Shown one piece after another: positions 16,839 through 24,850 of a stretch of DNA of 64,000 bases (positions are counted from its first letter, which is position 1; the number at the start of each line of letters is the position of its first letter). Location: the NCBI RefSeq assembly GCF_001984125.1, contig NZ_MTQL01000007.1:124001-188000 (forward strand), written 5' to 3'. Made by a program: the position numbers and the translations under genes. The DNA is from Leifsonia sp. ALI-44-B (GTDB lineage Bacteria > Actinomycetota > Actinomycetes > Actinomycetales > Microbacteriaceae). Under the pieces are notes generated by a model, which saw only the letters and a program-made list of their open reading frames with translations, was not told the origin of the DNA and searched no databases.

Positions 16839-16866
16839 GCCCTGAGCCCTGAGCCCTGAGCCCTGA
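16839..16866 (+). repeat. (GCCCTGA)4 heptamer repeat
   Basis: Four perfect tandem copies start immediately after the rhaI stop codon and end 27 bases before the terminator stem. Confidence 0.85.
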
Positions 16867-16892
16867 GCGATCAGCACTCAGCGACACACATG

Positions 16893-16925
16893 ATGAGGGG
16901 CGAGCCACTACGGCTCGCCCCTCAT
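16893..16925. terminator. Bidirectional terminator between rhaI and the Rv0909-like gene
   Basis: ATGAGGGGCGAGCC at 16893-16906 pairs perfectly over 14 bases with 16912-16925 around a 5-base loop; flanking CACAC/GTGTG can extend it. It lies between convergent genes and can serve both. Confidence 0.8.
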
Positions 16926-16944
16926 TCGTGTGTCGATCGAACGA

Positions 16945-17157
16945 CTACTGGTCGCCGATCTTCTTGTCGGCCGCGTCGCGCGCGCCCTCGATCTTGTCGG
17001 CGTGCTTGCCGCCCGTGACCTTGTTGGCGACATCGGCCACGCCGCCGAGGATCTTGTCGCTGACCTCTTCGGCCTTCTGACCCTTGAGGGCGTCTTGCAC
17101 CTTGTCGCTCTTCAGAAACTCCTGAGCCTTCTTCGTTACGTCGTCGAAACCAGCCAT
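16945..17157 (-). CDS. Rv0909-type putative antitoxin / small helical protein
   Basis: 70 residues, almost entirely helical and highly charged: MAGFDDVTKKAQEFLKSDKV, SDKILGGVADVANKVTGGKH and a DAADKKIGDQ end. This matches the actinobacterial family named after Rv0909/MT0933, annotated as the antitoxin of a type II pair in Mycobacterium. No toxin gene is next to it on either side, and in many relatives it also stands alone, so an antitoxin role here is doubtful. A ribosome site (AGGAAGAAGG) precedes ATG 17157. Confidence 0.72.
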   Translation of the reverse strand: MAGFDDVTKKAQEFLKSDKVQDALKGQKAEEVSDKILGGVADVANKVTGGKHADKIEGARDAADKKIGDQ

Positions 17158-17304
17158 CGGTCAACCTTCTTCCTGAGTCACGTGAGGTGGTCGACGCGTC
17201 GCCGGCCACTCCCCCAGCTTTCCGTGACGCCCGCGGCGGCGCAACGGGGTCGGATGTCGCGGCACCCCGTGTCAGCACACTCGCAGCTAGAATCGGAGCG
17301 CGCG

Positions 17305-17316
17305 TGAAACGATTCA
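17305..17316. promoter_or_regulatory. Rhamnose-regulon operator 3 (TGAAACGATTCA)
   Basis: Third exact copy, 36 bases upstream of rhaM. A possible -10 TAGAAT lies at 17288-17293, so the site would sit at or just after the start of transcription. Confidence 0.72.
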
Positions 17317-17351
17317 GGGTCACCGCATCCGACTCGACGAGGAGACGCCCG

Positions 17352-17708
17352 ATGACTACGACCGACACCGAACGCGTGTGCTTCCAATTGCAGGTCAAAC
17401 CCGAGCGCATCGCCGAATACACTCGGTGCCACGCCGCGATCTGGCCCGATATGGCCGCCGCGCTGAAGGCCACGGGCTGGAACAACTACTCGCTTTTCCT
17501 GCGGCCCGACGGATTGCTGATCGGATACTTCGAGACGCCATCGCTCGAGGCCGCGCAGGCGGGCATGGCCGCCACCGAGGTCAATGCGCGCTGGCAGGCC
17601 GAGATGGGCGAGTTCTTCGTCGACCTGGACGGCGTGTCGCCCGACGAAGGGTTCTTGCGCTTGACCGAGGTCTTCCACCTCGAGGATCAGTTGCCCGCCG
17701 CGGACTAG
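17352..17708 (+). CDS. rhaM: L-rhamnose mutarotase
   Basis: 118 residues of the DUF718/RhaM family, a ferredoxin-like dimer that interconverts alpha and beta L-rhamnose so that the isomerase gets its preferred anomer. Signature stretches are ERIAEYTRCHAAIWPDM, with the catalytic-type His, GWNNYSLFLRPDGLLIGYFE and NARWQAEMGEFF. GAGGAGA precedes ATG 17352. It shares the exact operator of the rhamnose operon although it lies 500 bases away from rhaI behind a gene on the other strand. Confidence 0.9.
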   Translation: MTTTDTERVCFQLQVKPERIAEYTRCHAAIWPDMAAALKATGWNNYSLFLRPDGLLIGYFETPSLEAAQAGMAATEVNARWQAEMGEFFVDLDGVSPDEGFLRLTEVFHLEDQLPAAD

Positions 17709-17768
17709 GAAGCTCGGTCACAATTGGCCGCGACGTCGCCCGCGCACCTCATCGCGAAATCGCCGGTG

Positions 17769-17795
17769 CCAGCGCTCACCCCCCTTACGCGCTGG
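17769..17795. terminator. Hairpin between convergent rhaM and SDR gene
   Basis: CCAGCGC (17769-17775) pairs with GCGCTGG (17789-17795) around a 13-base loop. It lies between two convergent stop codons and could end both transcripts; the 7-base stem is modest. Confidence 0.5.
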
Positions 17796-17806
17796 CGACA
17801 TCCGGG

Positions 17807-18553
17807 CTACGCGTGCGCGTTGATCGCCCGGACCGACTCGGCGTAACGACCCTCGACCTCGGCGAAGCGCAAGAACTTGACGCGCTCGACGAGGATCTCG
17901 GTGGCGTCGGGCTGCGACTCGATCAGGCCCATGACCTCGTCGGCGAACTCGTCGAGCGGCATGAAGTTCTCGTCAGTCGAGTTGCCGGCCATGAGCTCGG
18001 TCTGCACGGCCGGCGGCACCAGCTCGACGACCCGCACCGACGTGTCGGCCAGCTGCAGGCGAATGGTCTCGGAGAACTGGTGGATGAAAGCCTTCGTGCC
18101 GTTGTAGGTGGGCGTGAACGCGAGCGGCAGATGCGCGAGACCCGACGAGACGGTCATGAGCGTGGCATCCGGACGGCTCTGCAGATGCTCGATGAACGCG
18201 GCCACGAGGCGCAGCGGCCCGTTGATGTTGGTATCGACGATGCGCTCGGCACCCTCGAGGAACGAGCTCGAACGCACATCGTCGGCGGCCATGATTCCCG
18301 CCATCGCGACGACAACGTTGAGGTCGGCGTGACGCGCGAGCACCTCGTCGCGGGCAACCAGCACGGATGCGGGGTCGGTCGTGTCGATGGTGACCGTGTC
18401 GAAGCCGTGGCGGGCGGCGAGGTCGGCGAGGACATCCGTGCGTCGACCGCCGATGATGACCGTATTGCCCGCGGCCTGGAAGCGGAGGGCGAGGGCCAGG
18501 CCGATGCCCGAGGTGGCGCCGGGAATGAAGATGGTGTTGTCGGTGATGTTCAT
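17807..18553 (-). CDS. Short-chain dehydrogenase/reductase (DltE-like)
   Basis: 248 residues. The cofactor loop is FIPGATSGIGLALAL (TGxxxGIG equivalent), followed by GGRR, which favours NADPH. The catalytic tetrad is visible as Ser in MTVSSGLAHLP and Tyr-x3-Lys in PTYNGTKAF. It belongs to the group often called DltE or YqjQ oxidoreductases, substrate unknown. Start ATG 18553 is well placed; longer readings are low-complexity. It is divergent from an XRE regulator 100 bases away, a pairing seen often in Actinobacteria, so that regulator probably controls it. Confidence 0.87.
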   Translation of the reverse strand: MNITDNTIFIPGATSGIGLALALRFQAAGNTVIIGGRRTDVLADLAARHGFDTVTIDTTDPASVLVARDEVLARHADLNVVVAMAGIMAADDVRSSSFLEGAERIVDTNINGPLRLVAAFIEHLQSRPDATLMTVSSGLAHLPLAFTPTYNGTKAFIHQFSETIRLQLADTSVRVVELVPPAVQTELMAGNSTDENFMPLDEFADEVMGLIESQPDATEILVERVKFLRFAEVEGRYAESVRAINAHA

Positions 18554-18653
18554 GACTCGATTCTGCGCGGGTCGCCGCCCGTCAGGCAGAGAGCGGATGT
18601 CGTAGGACCGGCGGTCCCTGTTTATTCGCCGTCCTGCGCGCGAAGATGGCCTC

Positions 18654-19502
18654 ATGGACCGCACCGCACTCGCCGACTTCCTGCGCTCGCGCCGCGCGAA
18701 GCTCCAACCCGAAGACGTCGGGCTGTCGGCCGGGCCGAGGCGGCGCGTCGAGGGGCTGCGCCGGGACGAGGTGGCCGCGGTCACGGGCATGTCCACCGAC
18801 TATTACGTGCGGCTGGAGCAGGCGCGGGGGCCGCAACCATCCGAGCAGATGTTGGCGGCGCTGGCACGGGGGTTGCGGCTCAGCACCGACGAACGCGACT
18901 ACCTGTTTCGGATGGCCGGACACAGCGCCCCCGCCCGCACACCCCTCGACACCCACGTGTCACCCGCGCTCCTGCGCGTGCTCGACCGTCTCGAGGGCAC
19001 GCCCGCGCTCATCCTGTCGAGCCTCGGTGAGACGCTGGCGCAAAACCGTCTCGGCGCAGCGCTGCTCGGCGACCACTCGCGGCTGACGGGTTTCGGGCGC
19101 AGCAGCGTGTACCGCTGGTTCACCGATCCACACGAGCGCGACATCTACCCGGCCGAAGATCAGGCACGGCAGAGCCGGGCGCAGGTGTCGAGTCTGCGCG
19201 TGGCCTACGGGGCGGCGGGTGCGCACTCGCGGGCGGCGGCGCTGCTCGCCGAGCTGCAGCGCATCAGCCCCGAGTTCGTCGAGGTGTGGGAGCGGCACGA
19301 CGTGGCCGCGCGCTTCAGCGACCACAAGACGCTGCTGCATCCCGAGGTCGGGGCCATCGAGCTCGACTGCCAGGCGCTCTTCACCGAAGACCAGAGCCAG
19401 ACGCTGCTGACCCTCACAGCTGCACCCCGATCGGATGCCGCGCAGAAGCTCGAGCTGCTCGCCGTGCTCGGGCAGCAGCGCTTCGCGCCGCAGGGCAGCT
19501 GA
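18654..19502 (+). CDS. XRE-family regulator with MmyB-like ligand domain
   Basis: 282 residues. An N-terminal helix-turn-helix (LADFLRSRRAKLQPEDVGL, then RDEVAAVTGMSTDYYVRLEQ) is followed by the MmyB-like/MLTR sensory domain with NRLGAALLGD and SVYRWFTDPHERDIYP. The RxGLRRxEVA-type opening appears as RRRVEGLRRDEVAAV, typical of this subfamily. MLTR domains bind small hydrophobic ligands. It most likely controls the divergent SDR gene across the 100-base spacer. Confidence 0.9.
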   Translation: MDRTALADFLRSRRAKLQPEDVGLSAGPRRRVEGLRRDEVAAVTGMSTDYYVRLEQARGPQPSEQMLAALARGLRLSTDERDYLFRMAGHSAPARTPLDTHVSPALLRVLDRLEGTPALILSSLGETLAQNRLGAALLGDHSRLTGFGRSSVYRWFTDPHERDIYPAEDQARQSRAQVSSLRVAYGAAGAHSRAAALLAELQRISPEFVEVWERHDVAARFSDHKTLLHPEVGAIELDCQALFTEDQSQTLLTLTAAPRSDAAQKLELLAVLGQQRFAPQGS

Positions 19503-19558
19503 CGCATACCCATCGCGCGACGGATGACCGGGCGCGGGTGGGCTGGCATCATGGGGTG

Positions 19559-20188
19559 ATGATCGACGTGACGCGGGCCGAGGTTTCGATCGACGGCGTG
19601 GGGCTGCTCGCCCCGACCTCGATGAGCGTGGGGCGCGGCGAGATCGTGGCCCTGCGTGGCCCGAACGGCGCCGGCAAGACGACGGCACTGCGGCTGATCG
19701 TGGGGCAGACGACGCCCTCGGCCGGAACGGTCACGGTGTCGGGCCGGGCGCCTCGCCCGCGCGACCACGACTTTCGCGCCCAGGTTGCCGGGATGATCGG
19801 CTTGCCCCCGTTCGCTCGCGACCTGACGCTTCTCGAGCAGGCAACCCTCATCGGGATCACCTGGGGGCTGCCGACCGATGCCGCCCGCAGCGCCGCCGGG
19901 GAGGTGCTCGACGAACTCGGGATGTCGCGGCTCGTCGACCGCTTCCCCCACGAACTCTCGTCGGGACAGACTCAGCTGGCGGGGCTCGCCCTCACACTCG
20001 TTCGCCCAGCCGACATCGTCGTGCTCGACGAACCCGAGCAAAGACTCGACGACGAACGGCTCGGCCGCGTTATCTCCCTACTGCGGCAACGAGCCGACGC
20101 CGGCGGCACCGTGGTCCTCGCCACCCACAGCGACCGTCTGGTGGCCGACCTCGGCGCCCGTACCGTGGTGCTGCAGGAAGCCGCCTGA
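19559..20188 (+). CDS. ABC transporter ATP-binding protein
   Basis: 209 residues, one ATPase domain: Walker A RGPNGAGKTT at about 34-43, signature-like ELSSGQTQLAGLA (an atypical LSGGQ with Ser for the first Gly), Walker B DIVVLDEPEQRLD and the switch His in LATHSDR. It lacks permease segments and overlaps the following membrane-protein gene by one base, so the two form an exporter-type ABC pair. Substrate unknown. A GTG three bases upstream is an alternative start. Confidence 0.85.
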   Translation: MIDVTRAEVSIDGVGLLAPTSMSVGRGEIVALRGPNGAGKTTALRLIVGQTTPSAGTVTVSGRAPRPRDHDFRAQVAGMIGLPPFARDLTLLEQATLIGITWGLPTDAARSAAGEVLDELGMSRLVDRFPHELSSGQTQLAGLALTLVRPADIVVLDEPEQRLDDERLGRVISLLRQRADAGGTVVLATHSDRLVADLGARTVVLQEAA

Positions 20189-21831
20189 TGGTGGACACGA
20201 CCGGGGCCTCCTCGACGCGGTCATCAGCGACAGTTCTGCGCGACCTGCGTCGAACGGTGCGCGAGGCTCGTCGCCGCCCGACCGCCGACACCTCATACGC
20301 GGTCTATCTCGCGCTGCTGGTCGTGCTCGTCGCCGTCGTGCCGGTCGTGCGCGCCGGCTGGCTGTTCGTCACCGATCCGGTCAACGCGGTGGCACTGACA
20401 TCCGCCGCAACGATGCCGGTCATCGCGGGTGTCGTCGGCCTCGTCTGGGCCGCGGCTGTGATCGCCGGGCGACTGCGCGGGCCCGTCGTCTTCACGCCGT
20501 TCCTCGCCCACGCCCTCACGACCAGCCCGGTGCCGCAGCGTCGCGCGTTCGCGAGACAGGCCTGGATGTCGGTGGTCACGCTCTCGGTGGCCGGCGCGCT
20601 CTGCGGGGCCACTCTCGCTGCCGCCTCGGCTGCCGCCTCGGCCGCCGCTGTCACCTCCGCCGCCGCTTCAGCTGTCGCCTCTCCCTCGGCTGCCGCCCTC
20701 GCCGCGGCATCGTCCGTGTCCGTCGCCACCCCGGAGATCGCTCTCGGGGTCGCCCTCGCGGCCAGCGTCGGCGCGGCCTGCGGCATCGTGGCGGCTCTCC
20801 TCTGGCTGGTCGGCCAAGCCGTGCCGCCCCGCTGGTCGGCCCTCGCGATCGGCGTTCTCGCCGCGCTGTCGACCGCCGCGTTCGGCGCGCAGGCGTGGGG
20901 CTTTTCGTTCGATCCCACCCTCGCCGACACCACCCTCGCGGGTCTGGCCGCGGTCGGAGCGCATCCGCTCGCCGCGCCCGGTGCCCTCCTCGCCGCGCTG
21001 ACCCTGCTCGCCGTCGTGCCCCTCTTGTTGTCGCGCCTCGAACCGCGGGTCGTGCTCGGGCAGTCCCTGCGGTGGGAGGCCGTGCGGTTGCACACGTCGA
21101 CACTCGAGCTGTCCGCATCCGTCGCCACTTATCAAAGCGTGCCGCGGGCGGGGCGGCGGCGGTTCGCGATTGGGGGTCGTGCGCGTTCACTGCCCGCCAT
21201 CATCGTGCGGCGTGATGCCGTTGCGGCCCTGCGCACACCCGGGCGTCTCGCGATCGGCGTGCTCGTGCTGCTCGCCTGCGGAGCCCTCATCGCCGGCGCC
21301 GCGGTCGTAGCCCCACCGGCCTGGATGCTCGGAGCCATCGCCGGTCTCGCCGCCTATGCCGCGGCCGGCCCGCTCAGTGATGGCCTGCGGCACGCCGTCG
21401 AAGCCGCCTCGGCCCTCCCCCTCTATGGAACGAGCGACAGCGCGCTGCTGCTCCTGCACACACTGTTCCCCGCGCTGGCGGTCGGGCTCGTCGTCGCGAC
21501 CGGAGCCGTGCTCGTGACCGCGTTCTGGCCGCCGGCCGCGGCGCTGCCCCTGGCATCGATCGGCTCGGCCGTCATCGTGGCGATCGGGTCCGTCGTGCTG
21601 CGACTCATGAACGCGTTGAAGCCGCCGCTTCCCCTCGCCCTGCTCACACCCATCCCTACGCCGGCCGGCGACATGGCCGCTCTCCACCGGGTGATCTGGG
21701 CGCTCGACGGCGTCCTCCTGGCCGGGCTGCTCGGGGCTGCCGCGTCGTTGAGCGCGACCGCCATTCTCGCGCCGCTCGCCGTCGTGGCCGTGGCGGGACT
21801 CATCGCGCGCCGCCGCTGGGTCGTGCGTTAA
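20188..21831 (+). CDS. ABC-type membrane protein, DUF6297-like
   Basis: 547 residues with about 11 hydrophobic segments spread over the whole length, and a cytoplasmic N-terminus rich in Arg. Between roughly residues 142 and 180 there is an Ala/Ser-rich low-complexity run, unusual inside a transporter and probably an expanded loop. The partner ATPase overlaps by one base. It resembles the actinobacterial DUF6297 group of putative multidrug- or lantibiotic-type exporters; that is a weak recollection rather than a demonstrated match. Confidence 0.7.
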   Translation: MVDTTGASSTRSSATVLRDLRRTVREARRRPTADTSYAVYLALLVVLVAVVPVVRAGWLFVTDPVNAVALTSAATMPVIAGVVGLVWAAAVIAGRLRGPVVFTPFLAHALTTSPVPQRRAFARQAWMSVVTLSVAGALCGATLAAASAAASAAAVTSAAASAVASPSAAALAAASSVSVATPEIALGVALAASVGAACGIVAALLWLVGQAVPPRWSALAIGVLAALSTAAFGAQAWGFSFDPTLADTTLAGLAAVGAHPLAAPGALLAALTLLAVVPLLLSRLEPRVVLGQSLRWEAVRLHTSTLELSASVATYQSVPRAGRRRFAIGGRARSLPAIIVRRDAVAALRTPGRLAIGVLVLLACGALIAGAAVVAPPAWMLGAIAGLAAYAAAGPLSDGLRHAVEAASALPLYGTSDSALLLLHTLFPALAVGLVVATGAVLVTAFWPPAAALPLASIGSAVIVAIGSVVLRLMNALKPPLPLALLTPIPTPAGDMAALHRVIWALDGVLLAGLLGAAASLSATAILAPLAVVAVAGLIARRRWVVR

Positions 21832-21912
21832 GCCGAGAGGTCCTCGCTCGTCACACGTTCGCAGCCCGCCTACCGCGGGACGCCAGCGTCCGTCGCGTGA
21901 CCGCCCAGCGCG

Positions 21913-23208
21913 TCAGGCCTCGCCCGCCACATCCGCACCCGTCCACGCTCGTCCAACGCGCAGATAGTGGAGCCGCGCTGCCTCGACGGCGCGCAGGTCG
22001 ACGCTTTCGTCGACCGTGTGGACGACGGCGGGATCGCCCGGGCCCCAGACCACGACGGGTGTGCCCGCCGGGAGAGAGCGGACGAGCACCGAGGCGTCGG
22101 TGAAGTAGGAGGCCGGGCGCTCCGAGACGGGGGCGCCGAGACCGCGCACCCACGGATCATCCGCGGAGGTCCAGACGGGGGCGAGATCGAGAACGGTGTC
22201 GACGGCCGAGACCTCGGGCTGCGACATCCACCAGTCGGTGAGGCGTGCGCCCTCGTCGTCGATGACCCGGTGGTCGATGTCGAGCACGCAGCGGTCGGGC
22301 ACGATGTTCGGCACGGATCCGCCCGCGATGGTACCCACGTTCACCGACTCCCAGCCGAGTTGCGGATGCCAGAGCAGCGGCAGCTCGCTGACCCGCCCGA
22401 TAACGGCCGCGGCCTTCTCGATGGCGTTGACGCCGAGGCCCGGAGTGCTGCCGTGGGCCGCGCGCCCGGACGTCGTCACCCGCAGCCAGAGCGCTCCGCG
22501 ATGCCCGAGCACCACCTCGTTGGCGGTCGACTCTGGCACGATGACGGCGCCAATCGGATGCCCGCGCAGCAGTTCAGCGACCGACGCGGCGCCCCGGCAT
22601 CCGACCTCTTCGCCTGTCGAGACGGCGAGCGCGACAGGTCGACCCTCACGCAGGAGTTCGACGACCGCGACGAGGGCGGCCGCCAGCCCCGACTTCATGT
22701 CGGAGGAGCCGCGGCCGAACAGACGACCCGAGGCGATGTGGGCGCCGAACGGGTCGTGGCTCCAGGCGGAGGGGTCTTCCACCGGCACGACGTCGATATG
22801 CGCCGAGAAGAGGAGGAGCGGGGATGATTCGGGCCGAGCCGCTGGCACAACGACAACGGCGTCCGGGGTGCCGCCGGGCCCGTAGCCGATCGAGACGGTG
22901 CCGACCGAGACGACACCGGACCCGGCGCATTCCCGCCGCAGTACCTCGGCAACGAAGAGCAGGGCGTCGGCTTCGCCGGGCGTTCCGGATGTCGAGTCGA
23001 TGCGCACCAGGTCCACGAGGAGATCGCGCGCGGCGTCCGCGCCTGCCGATCTCCTGCCGTGTCCCCCTCGATCTTCCCGGGTCGAACTCGCGTCGGTCCG
23101 CGACGGCGTTCCAGCGAACGATCTCGAAGCCTCGGTCGGACTCGCGTCGCCCGGCCGTCCCGCATCGGCCGGCCGGGCTGCCTCATCGCGTCGGCCCGCG
23201 TCGGTCAT
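21913..23208 (-). CDS. M20-family amidohydrolase/peptidase (ArgE/DapE-like)
   Basis: 431 residues. Two zinc sites are visible: SAHIDVVPVED (His, Asp), GRGSSDMKSG (bridging Asp) and TGEEVGCRG (catalytic Glu with metal Glu). The dimerisation lid domain carries HGSTPGLGVNAIEKA. Family members cleave N-acyl or peptide bonds of small molecules (N-acetylornithine, succinyl-DAP, dipeptides). The first 45 residues are Arg/Ser/Asp-rich and lack family similarity, so a later start is possible. Last gene of the eight-gene operon; its ATG overlaps the kinase stop by 4 bases. Confidence 0.85.
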   Translation of the reverse strand: MTDAGRRDEAARPADAGRPGDASPTEASRSFAGTPSRTDASSTREDRGGHGRRSAGADAARDLLVDLVRIDSTSGTPGEADALLFVAEVLRRECAGSGVVSVGTVSIGYGPGGTPDAVVVVPAARPESSPLLLFSAHIDVVPVEDPSAWSHDPFGAHIASGRLFGRGSSDMKSGLAAALVAVVELLREGRPVALAVSTGEEVGCRGAASVAELLRGHPIGAVIVPESTANEVVLGHRGALWLRVTTSGRAAHGSTPGLGVNAIEKAAAVIGRVSELPLLWHPQLGWESVNVGTIAGGSVPNIVPDRCVLDIDHRVIDDEGARLTDWWMSQPEVSAVDTVLDLAPVWTSADDPWVRGLGAPVSERPASYFTDASVLVRSLPAGTPVVVWGPGDPAVVHTVDESVDLRAVEAARLHYLRVGRAWTGADVAGEA

Positions 23209-24047
23209 TGCGCGCCCGCGCGCCCCACGACATCGGCGGCCGCGGCCGTCGCCGCGCGCATGGCCTGCTCGGCGCCGTCGCCCCGCGCGAGGGCGTAGGC
23301 GAGCGTACCGCAGTAGGCATCGCCGGCCCCCGTCGTGTCGACCACGTCGATTCCGGATGCGGAGGGCACGAACACGCCGTTCCACTCCGAGCCATCCGAA
23401 CCCCGCGTGACGAGCACCGAGGTCAACCCGTCGTAGCGCGCGGCGAGCTCGACGGCCTCGTGTTCGTTGACGACGACCGGTTCGGCGCGGCGCACCACCT
23501 CGGCGGGCAGGTCAACGACGGGCGACAGGTTCAGGACGAACCGCGCGCCCGCGCGCTCGGCCAGTTCCGAGGCCCGCGTGACGACGTCGAGTGGCACCTC
23601 GAGCGTGACGACGACGACATCGTCGGGAGTGAGCTGCTCGAGCGCACCCAGATCGTCGACGCCGAGACGGGCGTTCGCACCCGACGACACGATGATGGTG
23701 TTCTCGCCCGCGGCACTCACCGCGATGACGGCCGAACCCGTCGGCACGCCGGGCGTCTCGACGAGGGGCGCGACATCCACACCGAGCTCGGCGAGCCGCT
23801 CGCGGTAGGCGCGGCCGGGCGCATCGGCGCCCACCCGCCCCACGAAGACGACCCCCGCGGCAGAGCCCGGGGCCGACGAGCGTGATGCGCGAGCCGCGCG
23901 CGCCGCCGCGACCGCCTGGTTCGCGCCCTTGCCGCCCCAGAACGTCTGCGCGTCACCGCCCAGCACGGTCTCCCCCGGCGCGGGGTGCCGCTCGACGGCG
24001 ATCACCGAGTCGACGTTGAGCGATCCGACGACGACGAGCCGACCCAC
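23205..24047 (-). CDS. PfkB-family sugar kinase, ribokinase-like
   Basis: 280 residues. The ribokinase fold is clear: GSLNVDSVIAVERHPAPGET at the start, substrate motif GGKGANQAVAAAR and the catalytic motif DTTGAGDAYCGTLA (general base Asp). A short stretch around residues 52-65 (ASRSSAPGSAAG) looks inserted. It would phosphorylate a sugar, probably at C5, released from the imported compound. GTG 24047 starts the gene 4 bases after the GATase-like gene. Ribose is the textbook substrate, but the presence of amidohydrolases nearby suggests an N-linked or modified sugar; that is inference. Confidence 0.85.
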   Translation of the reverse strand: MGRLVVVGSLNVDSVIAVERHPAPGETVLGGDAQTFWGGKGANQAVAAARAARASRSSAPGSAAGVVFVGRVGADAPGRAYRERLAELGVDVAPLVETPGVPTGSAVIAVSAAGENTIIVSSGANARLGVDDLGALEQLTPDDVVVVTLEVPLDVVTRASELAERAGARFVLNLSPVVDLPAEVVRRAEPVVVNEHEAVELAARYDGLTSVLVTRGSDGSEWNGVFVPSASGIDVVDTTGAGDAYCGTLAYALARGDGAEQAMRAATAAAADVVGRAGAQ

Positions 24048-24051
24048 GACG

Positions 24052-24798
24052 CTACTTCCCGGCCAACCAGGTCACGGCCTGCTGCCACATGGTGGTGAAG
24101 CCATCCCAGTCGGTGAATTCCTCGGGCGCCCAGTGCGGGCCGATGTCGCTGGCATAGGCGAGCGTGCGGCCCGACCCGACGCCGTCGACCACGAGCAGGG
24201 GCGCGTCGTCGTCGAAGGCCGCGAGCACCTCGGCCGACGCGGTCGGAACGAAACGCTGGTAGCCGAGCAGCGGCGGGAAGGAAGCATCCACCCCGGCCGT
24301 GATGGCGTGCGAACCGGTGAGGTGGGCCGTGACACCCTCGGGCGATTCTTCGCGGTCGTCACCCGTTTCGAGCGTGACGGGCAGCACCTCGGCGAGCGGA
24401 GTGCCCCGGTAGTTGGCCTTGGCCTCGATGCCTTGGAACGACATGTAGCCGCCCACCATGCCGAGCCCGCCACCCGCGCGCACCCAGTCGCGCAGCACGG
24501 CCAAGCGGTTGGTCGTCTTCTGCCCCTTGATGAAGGTCTGCGCGGGCAGCAGGAACGTGTTTGCCCCGATGTCCGAGAGCAGCACGACGTCATAGCTGCT
24601 CAGCTCGTCGAGGGTCCAGGGAAACTCCTTGGCCGCGACGTGGCAGGGCATATAGGTGACGTCGAAGCCGCCGGCGTCGAGCGCCCCGAGCAGCGCCGCG
24701 CCGCCCTCTTCGTAGTCGACCGTGGTGAACGAGTCGAAGCCTTTCGTGTGGATGGAGGTGACCGACCAGCTTTCACCGGCAACGAGGACGCGTGTCAT
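24052..24798 (-). CDS. Glutamine amidotransferase-like (class I GATase fold) protein
   Basis: 248 residues with the flavodoxin-like fold of the cytoplasmic STM3548/ThuA-like glutamine amidotransferase-related group: MTRVLVAGES at the N-terminus, LSSYDVVLLSDIGANTF, GLGMVGGYMSFQG and GRTLAYASDIGPHW. The nucleophile elbow GGYMS has Tyr where true GATases have Cys, so ordinary glutaminase chemistry is not expected. Relatives accompany sugar ABC transporters and may bind or modify a sugar; the activity is unproven. The gene is 52 bases after one M20 gene and 4 bases before the kinase, inside the operon. Confidence 0.7.
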   Translation of the reverse strand: MTRVLVAGESWSVTSIHTKGFDSFTTVDYEEGGAALLGALDAGGFDVTYMPCHVAAKEFPWTLDELSSYDVVLLSDIGANTFLLPAQTFIKGQKTTNRLAVLRDWVRAGGGLGMVGGYMSFQGIEAKANYRGTPLAEVLPVTLETGDDREESPEGVTAHLTGSHAITAGVDASFPPLLGYQRFVPTASAEVLAAFDDDAPLLVVDGVGSGRTLAYASDIGPHWAPEEFTDWDGFTTMWQQAVTWLAGK

Positions 24799-24850
24799 GA
24801 TGTACCTGATTTCTTGTCGTACGGGTGTGCGTGAAGGGTGAGCGTGGGTC

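Noticed and set aside
16945-17157. Functional toxin-antitoxin pair at the Rv0909-like gene
   Set aside because: No toxin-sized gene is adjacent; neighbours are rhaI and rhaM. Only the family name suggests an antitoxin.
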